The notes: a model not told the origin generated them from the sequence alone. A stretch of 60,649 bases of DNA from Bryobacterales bacterium (GCA_016789905.1 JAEUQC010000117.1:1-60649); one strand, 5' to 3'; numbered from the stretch's first letter, positions 1-9,449 are shown. Numbers and translations are program-made.

Positions 1-56
1 TCGCGGCATTCAAACCCCATAGCAGCGGCCTCGCCGTGCGTTTTCGTTCACCGCCC

Positions 57-128
57 GATCTCTCCACCTTTCGGCGATCCATTTTCGCCCGCTCCCCCGC
101 GTTCCCCCGCCGAAATGCTGGAGAGATC
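57..128. repeat. Two-step inverted repeat, possible structured RNA or 3'-UTR hairpin
   Basis: GATCTCTCC at 57-65 pairs perfectly with GGAGAGATC at 120-128. Nested inside it, TTTCGGCG at 69-76 pairs with CGCCGAAA at 108-115. The two helices (9 and 8 bp) are separated by a 3x4-nt internal loop and closed by a 31-nt C-rich apical region. There is no clean T-run on either side, so it is not a standard terminator. I could not match it to a riboswitch family. Confidence 0.5.
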
Positions 129-270
129 TTTGTCAGTCACAGACGATGCGGATTTATTTTTCTCTGGATAACTGCTCTTTTTTCAATGGTATCTGGCGAT
201 TGGGCGGAATGGGCGGCGGCGGATTGGCTGGACGCGGCCTGCTAACTTGGGGCTAGCAGCGAATTGTCTT

Positions 271-306
271 GCACCCGCCGGTCCTGTCCAGGGCTTGCGG
301 GTTTTT
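271..306 (+). terminator. Weak terminator-like hairpin with T-run
   Basis: ACCCGC at 271-276 can pair with GCGGGT just before a run of six T. The stem is only 6 bp and the loop is about 18 nt, with a possible inner CCT/AGG. It lies just upstream of the first gene's ribosome binding site, so it could end an upstream transcript or attenuate the gene. The evidence is weak. Confidence 0.3.
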
Positions 307-327
307 TGTTTTCCGGAGGCCGTTTCC

Positions 328-2496
328 ATGCGTTTCTTGAAATTGTGGACCTGTGTGGTCCATCTCACTCTTTTGTGCCTTGTAACGGATCGCGCTGGCG
401 CGGCGCCCGCGCTTACCACCGTCCAGGACACACTCTATAAAGCCGATGGCACCCGTTTTAATGGCGTAGCCTACATCGAATGGAACTCTTTCCAGGCGTC
501 GGATTCCTCGGCTGTCGCAACTTCCAGCGTAGTGGTACCTATCGTTGACGGCGCGCTTCGCGTGCGGTTAGTGCCTACGAGCAACGCCAGCGCGGGGGCC
601 CACTATTTTGTACGCTATCACTCAGACGGCCGGGTACAGTTCACGGAGACGTGGAATGTGGTGCCGTCGGCCACGCCTGTGGGGCTTTCTGCGGTCCGCG
701 TGGCGAATGGCGCCGTAACCGGGGGCAACACGACGCCACCCGAATCGTTGGCGATAGGCGATATCGCCGGTCTAGCCGACGAACTCGACGCCCGCCCCGT
801 GAAGGGATTTGGCTTCAGCACCGACCGGATTGTGAAGTCCGGCCCAACAGGCGCGCTGGAATCGGTGCAGGGTAACCTTAGCGATTGCATACGGGTGGAC
901 GGGACGAGCGGCCCTTGCGGGACCGGGGGTTCTGGTTCATCCGGCCCCGGATTCGTGGACGGGGAGGTGCCGGCCGGTTCGGTGAATGGATCCAATACTG
1001 TATTCACGCTGTCGCAGGCGCCCAGCCCGCCGGGGAGCCTTCAGCTCTATCGCAACGGAATCCTAATGAAAACAGGAATTGACTACACGCTTTCCGGCAC
1101 GACGGTTACGTTTGGGGGCCAATCGGTGCCGCAGACGAACGACCTTCTGCTGGCCTCCTTTCGGCTGGCCAGCAATGGCAGCCCGAGCGGACTGGCATCT
1201 GGGGCGCTTACCGGGACCTTTCCGGCGCCGCAGATAGCTGAGGCGGCCATCAGCAACTTCAACATCGCCGCCGCGGCTGGGATTGTGGAATCGAAACTGG
1301 CGTTGCAGTTTCCGACGCATTCCAATGCCAATGACCCGGCGGCCCATGAAAAGGCGGCGCTGAGCGGGACGGCCGGCGCGCCATCGGCCACGAATAAATA
1401 TGTGACGAACGCCGATATCCGGCTGACCAACGCGCGCCCGGCGCAGAGCCATGCGTTGCTGGGGGCGGAGCACTCCGATGCTTCGGCCGCGCCAGTGCAG
1501 CGGGGCGACCTGATCGTCGGCTCCTCGGCCACGGGATCGCCCAAGTGGACGCGCCTCAGCATTGGCGCGGCGAACCGGTGCCTGATGTCGAACGGCGTGG
1601 ATGCAATCTGGAATACCTGTCTGTTTACCGGCTTTCACAACGGGGCCGTGCCGTTTACCGGGGCGGAAGGGACGCTCTCCGAAGCGCCGATGTACTTTAC
1701 CTGGGACAACTCCAACCGGAGATTGTCTGTTGGCAGCAACCTTGGCGCTTCGACGCTAACGGTTCATGACGCGGCGTTGAACGGATCCACGACGGTTACG
1801 GTTCGTGGGGGCATTGCTCAAGGCCAGACGGTGCTGCAAACCTGGCAGAACAGTTCTGGTGTGGAACAGGCCAGTATTGGAGCCGATGGGGTGCTGGCGG
1901 TGAAATCGATTGAGGCCGTCTCCGGGGCCGGTTACGCCGCCTGGCGCGAAAGCGGCACCGCGACCGACCCGGTGACCCGGGCGGAAGGAGACGCCTGGTT
2001 CAACACGGCACAGAGTGCGCGAAAGACGTTTGAATCCGGGAAGGTACACACGGCGCCACAGGTGCTTTGCGCCAGCGGCGGGTCCACGTCCGGATCAGCG
2101 AGTCTAGCTTCATTCGGATCATGCACGATACCGGCGGGGATGTTGCAACCGGGGGACCGCGTCGGCGTTCACGTCACATGGCTGCACGACGGCCCGGCGG
2201 CCTACCTTGTGCGCTGGCGCTGGGGCGGCGCTACAGTGGGCAGCTTACTGGTGCTGGGTGTCGCGAACCTGCTGGAGCAGCGCGGCGAGGTGGCGCTATA
2301 TGATGGCGGCGCCGTAATTAGCGGCACCGCCAAGGGGCCAAATGGCTACACGGGCGGCGAGTTCGTGGAAAACACCACACAGGCCATCGGGACGGCGCTC
2401 ACCTTTTCCCTGGAAGGCAACAGCACGGTGGCGGGAGAAAACCTGCGGCTGGTTCAGTTCACGCTGGTTCGCTACCCGGCGCAGGCCAATCCGTAG
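328..2496 (+). CDS. Secreted tail-fibre-like beta-rich protein
   Basis: A 722-residue protein of unknown function, probably exported. The ATG at 328 is chosen because GGAGG lies 8 nt upstream and because the first 30 residues form a Sec signal peptide (basic MRFLK, a hydrophobic stretch, then small residues near AGAAPA). An in-frame TTG at 247 lacks both features. The body is Gly, Ser, Thr and Ala rich, with a Gly/Ser linker near residue 205. It is followed by a module (NGSNTVFTL ... YRNGILM ... DYTLSG) of the kind seen in phage tail fibres and surface adhesins. A further segment (TNKYVTNADIRLTNARP) is also tail-fibre-like. No other phage genes are present, so a surface or adhesion role is more likely than a prophage remnant. 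It converges on the DinB gene with a 6-nt gap. Confidence 0.75.
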   Translation: MRFLKLWTCVVHLTLLCLVTDRAGAAPALTTVQDTLYKADGTRFNGVAYIEWNSFQASDSSAVATSSVVVPIVDGALRVRLVPTSNASAGAHYFVRYHSDGRVQFTETWNVVPSATPVGLSAVRVANGAVTGGNTTPPESLAIGDIAGLADELDARPVKGFGFSTDRIVKSGPTGALESVQGNLSDCIRVDGTSGPCGTGGSGSSGPGFVDGEVPAGSVNGSNTVFTLSQAPSPPGSLQLYRNGILMKTGIDYTLSGTTVTFGGQSVPQTNDLLLASFRLASNGSPSGLASGALTGTFPAPQIAEAAISNFNIAAAAGIVESKLALQFPTHSNANDPAAHEKAALSGTAGAPSATNKYVTNADIRLTNARPAQSHALLGAEHSDASAAPVQRGDLIVGSSATGSPKWTRLSIGAANRCLMSNGVDAIWNTCLFTGFHNGAVPFTGAEGTLSEAPMYFTWDNSNRRLSVGSNLGASTLTVHDAALNGSTTVTVRGGIAQGQTVLQTWQNSSGVEQASIGADGVLAVKSIEAVSGAGYAAWRESGTATDPVTRAEGDAWFNTAQSARKTFESGKVHTAPQVLCASGGSTSGSASLASFGSCTIPAGMLQPGDRVGVHVTWLHDGPAAYLVRWRWGGATVGSLLVLGVANLLEQRGEVALYDGGAVISGTAKGPNGYTGGEFVENTTQAIGTALTFSLEGNSTVAGENLRLVQFTLVRYPAQANP

Positions 2497-2502
2497 AACC
2501 TA

Positions 2503-3027
2503 TTATTTTTTCGCTTTGCTGGTACGCGCGGTGGAAGGAGGGACAATTCCTTTCACCCGCATGTACCCCACCATATTGCCGTAGTGGGCGTTCAGGTTGG
2601 TAACCAGGCCAAACATGACGTCCACAGCGGCAACTTTTCTGTTTCCCACCGGCACTTCTTCCATGGCCTTCCCGTCGGTAAACCCATCCAAAACCTTGTC
2701 ACAATACGCAAAAGAACCGCTAATTGCCTCTTCAATCGCCTTTTTTCCACGCCTTTGCACGCCATTTACGCCCGTATCCTTCGGGGCCGGCTGTCCCACG
2801 ATCTGCGAACACATGCGATAGTTCATGTCCGCGGTATGTTCCAGCCAATCACCGAACGAACGCTGGTCGGGCGTGAGCCGGAAGGCCATACCGTCTTCGG
2901 GCATGGCCACCGCGGATTCGGTGAAGTTCAGTTTTTGGGTATGCAGGCGGGCCTTGAAGGCCGCGGTGATCGGATCGGCCGCCGACAGAAGGGCGGGCAA
3001 GAACAGAGTGCAGAGGAGTAAACGCAT
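2503..3027 (-). CDS. DinB-family protein with signal peptide
   Basis: A 174-residue DinB-superfamily four-helix protein. Members usually bind a metal through three His residues. Some act in thiol transfer (bacillithiol S-transferase-like); many are uncharacterised. An N-terminal signal peptide (MRLLLCTLFLPALLSAAD) suggests export. Candidate metal ligands are the His in DWLEHTADMNYR and in NAHYGNMVGYMR. The ending (RVKGIVPPSTART) is typical of the secreted acidobacterial version. The gene lies 9 nt downstream of ftsK on the same strand, so the two may share a transcript. Whether it acts on bacillithiol cannot be told from sequence. Confidence 0.8.
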   Translation of the reverse strand: MRLLLCTLFLPALLSAADPITAAFKARLHTQKLNFTESAVAMPEDGMAFRLTPDQRSFGDWLEHTADMNYRMCSQIVGQPAPKDTGVNGVQRRGKKAIEEAISGSFAYCDKVLDGFTDGKAMEEVPVGNRKVAAVDVMFGLVTNLNAHYGNMVGYMRVKGIVPPSTARTSKAKK

Positions 3028-3036
3028 AGAGATAGC

Positions 3037-5475
3037 TTACTCCTCGTCACCGTCAATTTCGTCGAGCCAATCAGGGCGTTTGAGCACTTCGCGGGGACGG
3101 CTGCCATCGGGAGGGCCGATAATGCCATCGCGGTACATCATGTCGAGAATGCGAGCGGCCCGGCCGTAGCCCAAGCGCAGGCGCCGCTGGAGAACTGAAG
3201 TGGACGCCTTACCGAGTTCGCAGACGGCGCGGACGGCGTCCTGGTACCGGGGATCTTCTTCGCCGGTGAGGGCGGAATCGCCATCGGCATCGTCGTCGTC
3301 GGTCTCCTCGTTTGGCGGAGCCATCAGGAAGCTTTGATCGTAATCGGGCTGGGCCTGGGACTTCCAGTTGTCCACTACGGCATTCGTTTCCTCTTCCGAA
3401 ACATAGGCGCCGTGAACACGGGTGAGCCGTGAGGTGCCCGGCGGGCGGTAGAGCATGTCGCCTTTGCCCAACAGGTGCTGCGCGCCCATGTCATCGAGAA
3501 TGGTGCGGGAATCGACACGCGTCGCCACGCGGAAGCTGATGCGGGTGGGGAAGTTGGCTTTGATGAGCCCGGTGATGACATCCACCGACGGGCGCTGTGT
3601 GGCCAGGACCAGGTGCATGCCCACGGCGCGCGCCATTTGCGCCAGGCGGGTAATACTCTCTTCGACGCCAGCCCGTTCGAGCATCATCAAATCCGCTAAT
3701 TCATCGATGATGATGAGAATGTAGGGCAGCGGGCGTAACTCATCCAATTCGGCCAGTTCCTGTGGATCGGCGAAGAGGTCGCGCGGCTTGGCGACGATCT
3801 CGCGGATTTTCTTGTTGAACTGGTCGATATTGCGGACGCCCTGGGCGGCAAGCAGTTTGAGGCGCCGCTCCATTTCGAGCACCGCGTTGCGCAACGCGTA
3901 GGTGGCTTTCTTGGGATCGGTGATGACGGGCGTCAACAGGTGCGGGATGCCTTCGTAGATGCCCAATTCAACGCGTTTGGGGTCCACCATGATCATCCGC
4001 ACATCTTCCGGCGTCGATTTATAGAGCACGGACATGATGAGCGTATTCAACATGACCGACTTACCGGAACCCGTGGAACCGGCGATGAGCACGTGCGGCA
4101 TGGATTCAAGCGAGGCGACCTTGATGCGTCCGCTGATGTCTTTGCCGAGCGAGATGGTCAGTTTGGACGGGGAATCGCGGAACTCGTCGGATTCAAGAAT
4201 CTGGCGCAGGCTGATGACTTCCCGTTTGCGGTTGGGCACTTCGATGCCAACCGTGGACTTGCCGGGGATGCGTTCAATTAACACCGATTCGGCCTGGAGC
4301 CCGAGGCACAGGTCTTCGGAAAGCTGGGTGATGCGCGAGACCTTGATGCCGGCTTCCGGCTTGAATTCAAAGGTCGTGACAACGGGGCCGGGGTTGATCT
4401 GCACCACCGATCCGGTGACATTGAACTCTTCGAACTTTGCTTTGATGCGCGCGGCGGTTTCGTGGAGTTCCTGTTCATCGTATTGGCTGCGGGCGGGCGG
4501 TTCATTGAGCAGCCGCGTGGGAGGAAGAATGAACACGGAATCGTTCTTACGGGCCTTTTTGCGCGGCACATCCCAGGGCGGGGCGGCGGCGGAAGGGGCG
4601 GAGGAAGGGGCGGGGGGCTGGAAAGCCTGCGATGGGGCCTCCATCTCTTCCAGCGGAACGATGGGGATGAAATTGGCGGCGGGCGCTTCTTCTTGCTCGT
4701 CGAAATGGACCGGGGCGGAGGCGGTGGCGGTGGTCTGCCAGGGCGGGGCCTCTTGCGCTTCGGCCGGCGGCTCTTCTTCGCGTTTCGGTTTTTTCGACCG
4801 CTTTTCCGGAGGCGGGTCCGGCAATCCCTGGGACTGGCGGCGGGCCTCTTTGATGAGGCGGTTCTGTTCCGAACGGGCGCGGCGGCGATCCAGCCAGTTC
4901 TGATAGCCATCGACGCGGGCGTCCCACCAGGCGATGGGAGCGGCAATCCAGCCTTCAATGGTTTCGACCGTGAAGGTGGTGGTGAGGTAGACCGAAATGA
5001 GAATGGCCACGGCGACGAGGGCGAGCGTGCCGCCGTAGTTCAGATTGGCCAGCAGATAGGCCGACAGGGCCAAACCGACGACGCCGCCCGGAGGCATGGT
5101 TTCATGCAGCGGTTTCCAATCGGGCGCAAGCGACAGCAAAGTGCAGACGCTGAGCACGAGCAAGCCGGCGCCAAACAGGCGCAGACCGGGGGCTTCGACA
5201 ATCTGCGACCTCATGCGGCGTAACCCGAAGAGGCAGACCATGGCGGGTATGAGCCAGGAGGCGAAGCCGGCCAGGCTTAGAGCGACATCGGAAAACAAGG
5301 CGCCGGGATAGCCGATCCAGTTGTGCGGACGCAAGGCTTCGGCGGCCGTATTCCAGGCCGGATCTTCGGGGGAGTGGGAAATAAGGCTTGCCGCAAGGAC
5401 GCCTCCGCCGATCAGGAACAGAAGTCCCGTCAGCAAGTTGAGCCGCCGATCGGCAGATGGCCTGAGAATGTGCAT
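3037..5475 (-). CDS. ftsK: DNA translocase FtsK/SpoIIIE
   Basis: An 812-residue septal DNA pump that moves chromosome ends through the closing septum and activates XerCD at dif. The N-terminus carries four hydrophobic membrane segments (about residues 13-165). A low-complexity Pro/Glu/Lys linker follows (about 200-320). The motor domain has Walker A (AGSTGSGKSV) and Walker B (YILIIIDELADLMM). The C-terminal gamma winged helix (VLQRRLRLGYGRAARILD) reads KOPS-type polar sequences. The length is typical for the short FtsK/SpoIIIE form. The context is of interest because a GC-skew switch resembling a terminus lies about 31 kb to the right. Confidence 0.97.
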   Translation of the reverse strand: MHILRPSADRRLNLLTGLLFLIGGGVLAASLISHSPEDPAWNTAAEALRPHNWIGYPGALFSDVALSLAGFASWLIPAMVCLFGLRRMRSQIVEAPGLRLFGAGLLVLSVCTLLSLAPDWKPLHETMPPGGVVGLALSAYLLANLNYGGTLALVAVAILISVYLTTTFTVETIEGWIAAPIAWWDARVDGYQNWLDRRRARSEQNRLIKEARRQSQGLPDPPPEKRSKKPKREEEPPAEAQEAPPWQTTATASAPVHFDEQEEAPAANFIPIVPLEEMEAPSQAFQPPAPSSAPSAAAPPWDVPRKKARKNDSVFILPPTRLLNEPPARSQYDEQELHETAARIKAKFEEFNVTGSVVQINPGPVVTTFEFKPEAGIKVSRITQLSEDLCLGLQAESVLIERIPGKSTVGIEVPNRKREVISLRQILESDEFRDSPSKLTISLGKDISGRIKVASLESMPHVLIAGSTGSGKSVMLNTLIMSVLYKSTPEDVRMIMVDPKRVELGIYEGIPHLLTPVITDPKKATYALRNAVLEMERRLKLLAAQGVRNIDQFNKKIREIVAKPRDLFADPQELAELDELRPLPYILIIIDELADLMMLERAGVEESITRLAQMARAVGMHLVLATQRPSVDVITGLIKANFPTRISFRVATRVDSRTILDDMGAQHLLGKGDMLYRPPGTSRLTRVHGAYVSEEETNAVVDNWKSQAQPDYDQSFLMAPPNEETDDDDADGDSALTGEEDPRYQDAVRAVCELGKASTSVLQRRLRLGYGRAARILDMMYRDGIIGPPDGSRPREVLKRPDWLDEIDGDEE

Positions 5476-5533
5476 GGGGCGCGGTCAGGAGCGCGCAATA
5501 GCCAGAGCGCTCCTATTATGACAAAGTTACGGT

Positions 5534-6202
5534 CTATTTCGCACGTAATTCGCGAATCCGGATGTTGCGGAACATGATGACGGAAAACTGGTCATGGAGT
5601 TGGAGGCCGATGGGGCCGGTTTTGGGGCGGTTGGGGTCGCCGGCATGTTCGGCGACGACATTGCCATTGAGTTTCACCGTGATCTTTTCGTTGCGGCTGG
5701 CGATATCGAGCGAGTTCCAGTCGTCTTCGCGCATGAAACCGGGCTTGGCATCGACGAACGTGTAAATGCTGCCGGTGGGGTGGGGGTCCGGGTAGCGGTT
5801 GTTGATCTGAATCTCATAGCCGATTTTGGCTGGGGTCTTGCGGAAGTCCGGCGGGGTGGCGGCGCCGAACTGGCCGCGGGAGGAGTCGCGAATGGAGATG
5901 CCGCTGTTGCCTTGGGATCTGGTCCAGAATTCGACGTGGAGATCGAATTCGCCGTAGTCGTTGCGCTTCGTGTAGAGCCAGGCCTGGGTGTTCTCCCAGG
6001 CTTCGTACTCTTTCTTGGTGGTGAAGCGCGCGCCCGGCGCGAGGAGTTTGCGAACGTCGGCAGTGCGCTGGCCGAGCAGCGTGCCATCGCGCATGACGGT
6101 CCATTGGCCGTCGCCCACCGATTCCCAGCCGTCCAGATTCTTGCCGTTGAAGAGAGGCGTGTCGGCGGCGAGCGCGAGGAGCAGCGGAATCGTTAGCAGC
6201 AT
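5534..6202 (-). CDS. Secreted DUF1080 (3-keto-disaccharide hydrolase) protein
   Basis: A 222-residue protein with a signal peptide (MLLTIPLLLALAADT) followed directly by the DUF1080 opening FNGKNLDGWE. DUF1080 is a concanavalin-like beta-sandwich. Characterised relatives hydrolyse 3-keto-glycosides. Conserved features include the W at the start of the fold, GNSGISIRDSSRG, YEIQINNRYPDPHPTGSIY and a final strand (QFSVIMFRNIRIRE). It is probably periplasmic or surface-exposed and acts on carbohydrate. It lies between uppP and ftsK on the same strand, with no functional link visible. A second, more divergent copy lies at 11339-11944. Confidence 0.9.
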   Translation of the reverse strand: MLLTIPLLLALAADTPLFNGKNLDGWESVGDGQWTVMRDGTLLGQRTADVRKLLAPGARFTTKKEYEAWENTQAWLYTKRNDYGEFDLHVEFWTRSQGNSGISIRDSSRGQFGAATPPDFRKTPAKIGYEIQINNRYPDPHPTGSIYTFVDAKPGFMREDDWNSLDIASRNEKITVKLNGNVVAEHAGDPNRPKTGPIGLQLHDQFSVIMFRNIRIRELRAK

Positions 6203-6226
6203 TGGCCCATTTTACAGGGGCGGGGG

Positions 6227-7057
6227 CTATGCGCGGGAGAAGGCAAGCGCGATGATAAAGACCCCGAAGGCGAGACGGTAGAGGACAAAAGGAAGGACGG
6301 AGTTGGCGCGGAGAAACTTGAGGAGCACGGCGATGACAATGCAACCGGTGACAGCGGTAACGGCGATGCCAATTCCGAGTGAGGGGATCAATTCCGGCGT
6401 GAGGTTGCCATGCTTGCGGATATCGAGGAGACCTTTGAGGGCGGCGGCGGCGACGATGGGAGTGGAGAGGAGAAAGGAGAAGCGGGCGGCGGTGGCTCGG
6501 TCGAGGTTGCGGAGGAGCCCGGCGGTCATGGTGATTCCGCTGCGGGATGTGCCCGGGATGAGCGCCAGCGCTTGCGCGACGCCGATGAAGAGGCAATCCT
6601 TCATGGACATTTCGTTCATGGTGCGTTCGTGCTTTGCGAACCTCTCAGCGGCCCACATCACCAAACCCACGACGATAAGCATGGTCCCCATTACGTAAGG
6701 GGACCGGAGCGTGGACTCGACGGTATCCTTAAACAGCAACCCGGCGACGCCGGCCGGGATGGTGGCGGCGACGATGTACCAGAGCAACCTGGGATTGCGG
6801 TCGAGCGAGGGGTCCGGCCCGAGAGAGGCCGGGGTTGTGAGCCCCAGGCCGTTGACGAGAATCCGCAGCCAGTCGCGGAAGAAATAGATAAGAACGGAGA
6901 ACAAAGTACCGAAATGGAGAGCGATGTCGAACTCCAATCCCTGGTCGGCCCAGCCGAATAGCCAGGGTGTCAAAGCCAAATGCGCGGAACTGGAGATGGG
7001 CAGGAATTCGGTGATGCCCTGCAAGATGGCGAGGACGATGACTTGGACTAATGGCAT
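6227..7057 (-). CDS. uppP: Undecaprenyl-diphosphatase UppP
   Basis: A 276-residue polytopic membrane phosphatase of the BacA/UppP family. It removes a phosphate from undecaprenyl pyrophosphate so the carrier can be reused in peptidoglycan and polysaccharide export, and it confers tolerance to bacitracin. Both family signatures are present: GITEFLPISSSAHL near residues 14-27 (Glu17, the SSSAH cluster) and PGTSRSG in the second half (catalytic Arg). About eight hydrophobic segments follow the usual pattern. It is divergent from pyk, with only 30 bp between the two start codons. The lipid carrier it recycles is made by UppS, encoded at 57342. Confidence 0.96.
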   Translation of the reverse strand: MPLVQVIVLAILQGITEFLPISSSAHLALTPWLFGWADQGLEFDIALHFGTLFSVLIYFFRDWLRILVNGLGLTTPASLGPDPSLDRNPRLLWYIVAATIPAGVAGLLFKDTVESTLRSPYVMGTMLIVVGLVMWAAERFAKHERTMNEMSMKDCLFIGVAQALALIPGTSRSGITMTAGLLRNLDRATAARFSFLLSTPIVAAAALKGLLDIRKHGNLTPELIPSLGIGIAVTAVTGCIVIAVLLKFLRANSVLPFVLYRLAFGVFIIALAFSRA

Positions 7058-7087
7058 GATGAGTTAAGAGGGTCTATTCAGATTAGC

Positions 7088-8509
7088 GTGAGAACAACAA
7101 AAATCGTAGCCACACTTGGGCCGGCTTCCAGCGACCGCGACGTGATCGCGAATTTGCTCGCCGCCGGCGTCAACGTCTTTCGGATGAACATGTCTCACGG
7201 CACCCAAGTAGATCATAGTGCCCGTATTCGGCTGGTTCGAGAGGTCTGCCAGGAAGCAGGCTCGCTGGCCGGTTTGCTGTTGGACCTGCAAGGTCCGAAA
7301 ATCCGCCTGGGGATGTTTGAAGGAGGGAAAGCGGAACTGCGCGCCGGCGATCCGTTCGAGATCAGCACGGTGGAAACGTTGGGGAACGCACAACGGGCGT
7401 CGACGGTGTATGCCAATCTGGCGCGGGATGTGACGCCAGGGGACCGGATCCTGCTGGCTGATGGCGCCGTGGAACTGCGGGTCATCTCCACCGACGGTGT
7501 GGCGGTACAGACGGAAGTGGTGGCCGGCGGAATGATCGGCGACCGGAAGGGGATCAACCTGCCCGGGGTGAATGTGTCGACGCCGTCATTAACTAAGAAG
7601 GATATGGCCGATCTGCAGTTCGGGATCGAGCAAGGGGTGGACTACGTGGCGCTTTCTTTCGTCAGGAAAGCCTCCGATATCATCCGCCTGCGGCTGTTTA
7701 TGGAAGAACGGGAGAGCACCATTCCCGTGATTGCGAAGATCGAAAAGCCGGAAGCCTGGCAGAATCTGAACGAGATCGTGCAAGAGTCCGACGGTGTGAT
7801 GGTGGCGCGCGGCGATCTGGGCGTTGAACTGCCGTGCGAAAAGGTTCCGTTCATCCAGAAATCGGTGATCGAGAAGGCGCGCCATAGCGGCAAGTTTGTG
7901 ATTACGGCCACACAGATGCTGGAGTCGATGATAGAAAACGCCGTGCCGACGCGTGCCGAGGTCTCCGACGTAGCGAACGCCATTTATGACGGGACGGACG
8001 CGGTGATGCTGTCGGCCGAAACTTCGGCCGGGAGCTACCCGGTGGAAAGCGTAAAGATGATGGCCCGGATTGCGGCGGAGGCGGAGATCGCGATGCGCCC
8101 GAGAGGGTATCAGCCGCCGCCCCGGCGGTCGAATCCGTCAATAGCTGAGATCCTGGCCGATGCGACATATCATTCCGCGCGATCGGCAAACGTGACGGCC
8201 ATTGTGGTTTTCACGACGTCGGGATCCACGGCGCGGCTGGTGGCGCAGTATCGTCCGCCGGTGCCGGTGTACGCTTTTACGTTGAACGAAACGGTGGCGC
8301 GGCAGTTGGCGATGGTATATGGGATTCACCCGGTGGTGACGCCGTCGGAAACTTCCACTGACGAGATGGTGGCGGTAATGGACCGCACATTACTGGAACG
8401 CGGATTGTGCAAGGCCCGGGATACCGTTATTCTGGTGGCGGGACAGCCCATGTGGCGTTCCGGAACGACAAATCTGATGTTGCTGCATCGGGTGGGGGAA
8501 ACCAGGTAA
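7088..8509 (+). CDS. pyk: Pyruvate kinase
   Basis: A 473-residue glycolytic enzyme that converts phosphoenolpyruvate and ADP to pyruvate and ATP. It opens with the family start TKIVATLGPASSD and FRMNMSHG (about 31-38). The catalytic Lys lies in AKIEKPEAW (Lys217). The metal-binding RGDLGVELP follows, then TQMLESMIENAVPTRAEVSDVANAIYDG split over about 275-300. The C-terminal alpha/beta domain has TSGSTARLVA. The start is GTG at 7088; no strong ribosome binding site is visible in the 30 bp shared with the divergent uppP. The length is typical for bacterial enzymes without an extra PEP-utiliser domain. Confidence 0.97.
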   Translation: MRTTKIVATLGPASSDRDVIANLLAAGVNVFRMNMSHGTQVDHSARIRLVREVCQEAGSLAGLLLDLQGPKIRLGMFEGGKAELRAGDPFEISTVETLGNAQRASTVYANLARDVTPGDRILLADGAVELRVISTDGVAVQTEVVAGGMIGDRKGINLPGVNVSTPSLTKKDMADLQFGIEQGVDYVALSFVRKASDIIRLRLFMEERESTIPVIAKIEKPEAWQNLNEIVQESDGVMVARGDLGVELPCEKVPFIQKSVIEKARHSGKFVITATQMLESMIENAVPTRAEVSDVANAIYDGTDAVMLSAETSAGSYPVESVKMMARIAAEAEIAMRPRGYQPPPRRSNPSIAEILADATYHSARSANVTAIVVFTTSGSTARLVAQYRPPVPVYAFTLNETVARQLAMVYGIHPVVTPSETSTDEMVAVMDRTLLERGLCKARDTVILVAGQPMWRSGTTNLMLLHRVGETR

Positions 8510-8547
8510 TTGTTACCCCCCTTGCGCCTGTGCCAAACTGAGGTTGA

Positions 8548-9444
8548 ATGAAAGAAGTGGACGAAGAATCCTCGGTTGGCCCGGCGGCCAGTTCCGGAAC
8601 CGGGTCTGTGCCGTGGGTAACGGTAGGCTGGGTGCTCGGCCTGCTGGTGTTGGCCTACTTGCCCATTCTGATCCGGATGGCGAACCAGTGGACCAATGAC
8701 GACGACATGGGCCACGGCTTTTTTGTTCCCGCCATTGCCGGCTACATCGCGTGGACGCGCAGGGAGGAGCTGCTGCAAATTGCGCCGAAGCCGAGTTATT
8801 TGGGGCTGGTGCTGATGGTGTGGGCGATTCTGCAAATGGCGCTGGGGATTTTGGGGGCGGAACTGTTCCTGCAACGCTCGGCATTCGTGGCGTCGGTGTG
8901 GGGGGCGGTGTTGTTTTTGGGGGGCTGGCCGTTTGTGCGGGCGCTGGCGCTGCCGCTGTTGATGCTGCCGCTAATGGTGCCCATTCCGGCGGTCATCTAT
9001 AACCAAATCACGTTCCCTTTGCAACTATTCGCCAGCGCGGTGGCGGAAAATGTCCTCTTAATGCTGGGGATTCCCGTGCTGCGCGATGGAAACGTGCTGG
9101 AACTGGCGAATCAGAAACTTTCGGTGGTGGAGGCGTGCAGCGGCATTCGCTCATTGTTGTCGCTGACGTTTCTGTCCTTAGTATACGGCTATTTTTCCGA
9201 GGAGAAGTTGTGGATCCGGTGGTCGATCTTTCTGGCTTCCATTCCGATTGCGGTGGCGGCAAATTCGTTCCGTGTTTCGGCAACCGGGGTGTTGAGCGAG
9301 TATAACCCCGAACTTGCACAAGGCTTCTTTCATACGCTGGAGGGCGGCGTCTCCTTCGGATTTGCCTTTGCGCTGATGCTCCTGTTCCACCTTATCGTTA
9401 AGAAAGTGACCGCGCGGCGCGCCGAAACGCCGGCGGCCGCCTGA
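8548..9444 (+). CDS. Exosortase (EpsH-type transpeptidase)
   Basis: A 298-residue integral membrane protein of the exosortase/archaeosortase family. These enzymes are thought to cleave PEP-CTERM sorting tails and help export surface proteins or polysaccharide. About eight hydrophobic segments are visible. The invariant residues are present: Cys197 in VVEACSGIRSL, Arg242 in ANSFRVSATG and His262 in GFFHTLEGG. It lies 5 nt upstream of epsI, its usual partner. The nearby DGNVLEL resembles the loop before the active Cys in EpsH proteins. No PEP-CTERM substrate was found in this window, and the exosortase subtype cannot be set from sequence alone. Confidence 0.93.
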   Translation: MKEVDEESSVGPAASSGTGSVPWVTVGWVLGLLVLAYLPILIRMANQWTNDDDMGHGFFVPAIAGYIAWTRREELLQIAPKPSYLGLVLMVWAILQMALGILGAELFLQRSAFVASVWGAVLFLGGWPFVRALALPLLMLPLMVPIPAVIYNQITFPLQLFASAVAENVLLMLGIPVLRDGNVLELANQKLSVVEACSGIRSLLSLTFLSLVYGYFSEEKLWIRWSIFLASIPIAVAANSFRVSATGVLSEYNPELAQGFFHTLEGGVSFGFAFALMLLFHLIVKKVTARRAETPAAA

Positions 9445-9449
9445 CCCAC

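Larger units (their letters stand above)
1..327. other. Non-coding stretch before the first gene
   Basis: I see no convincing gene in these 327 bases. The only sizeable frame, a 69-codon plus-strand frame at 36-245, has no ribosome binding site and no recognisable protein pattern. The stretch holds a two-helix inverted repeat (57-128) and a weak terminator-like hairpin (271-306), both listed separately. The last bases carry the GGAGG ribosome binding site (315-319) of the first gene. Confidence 0.6.
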
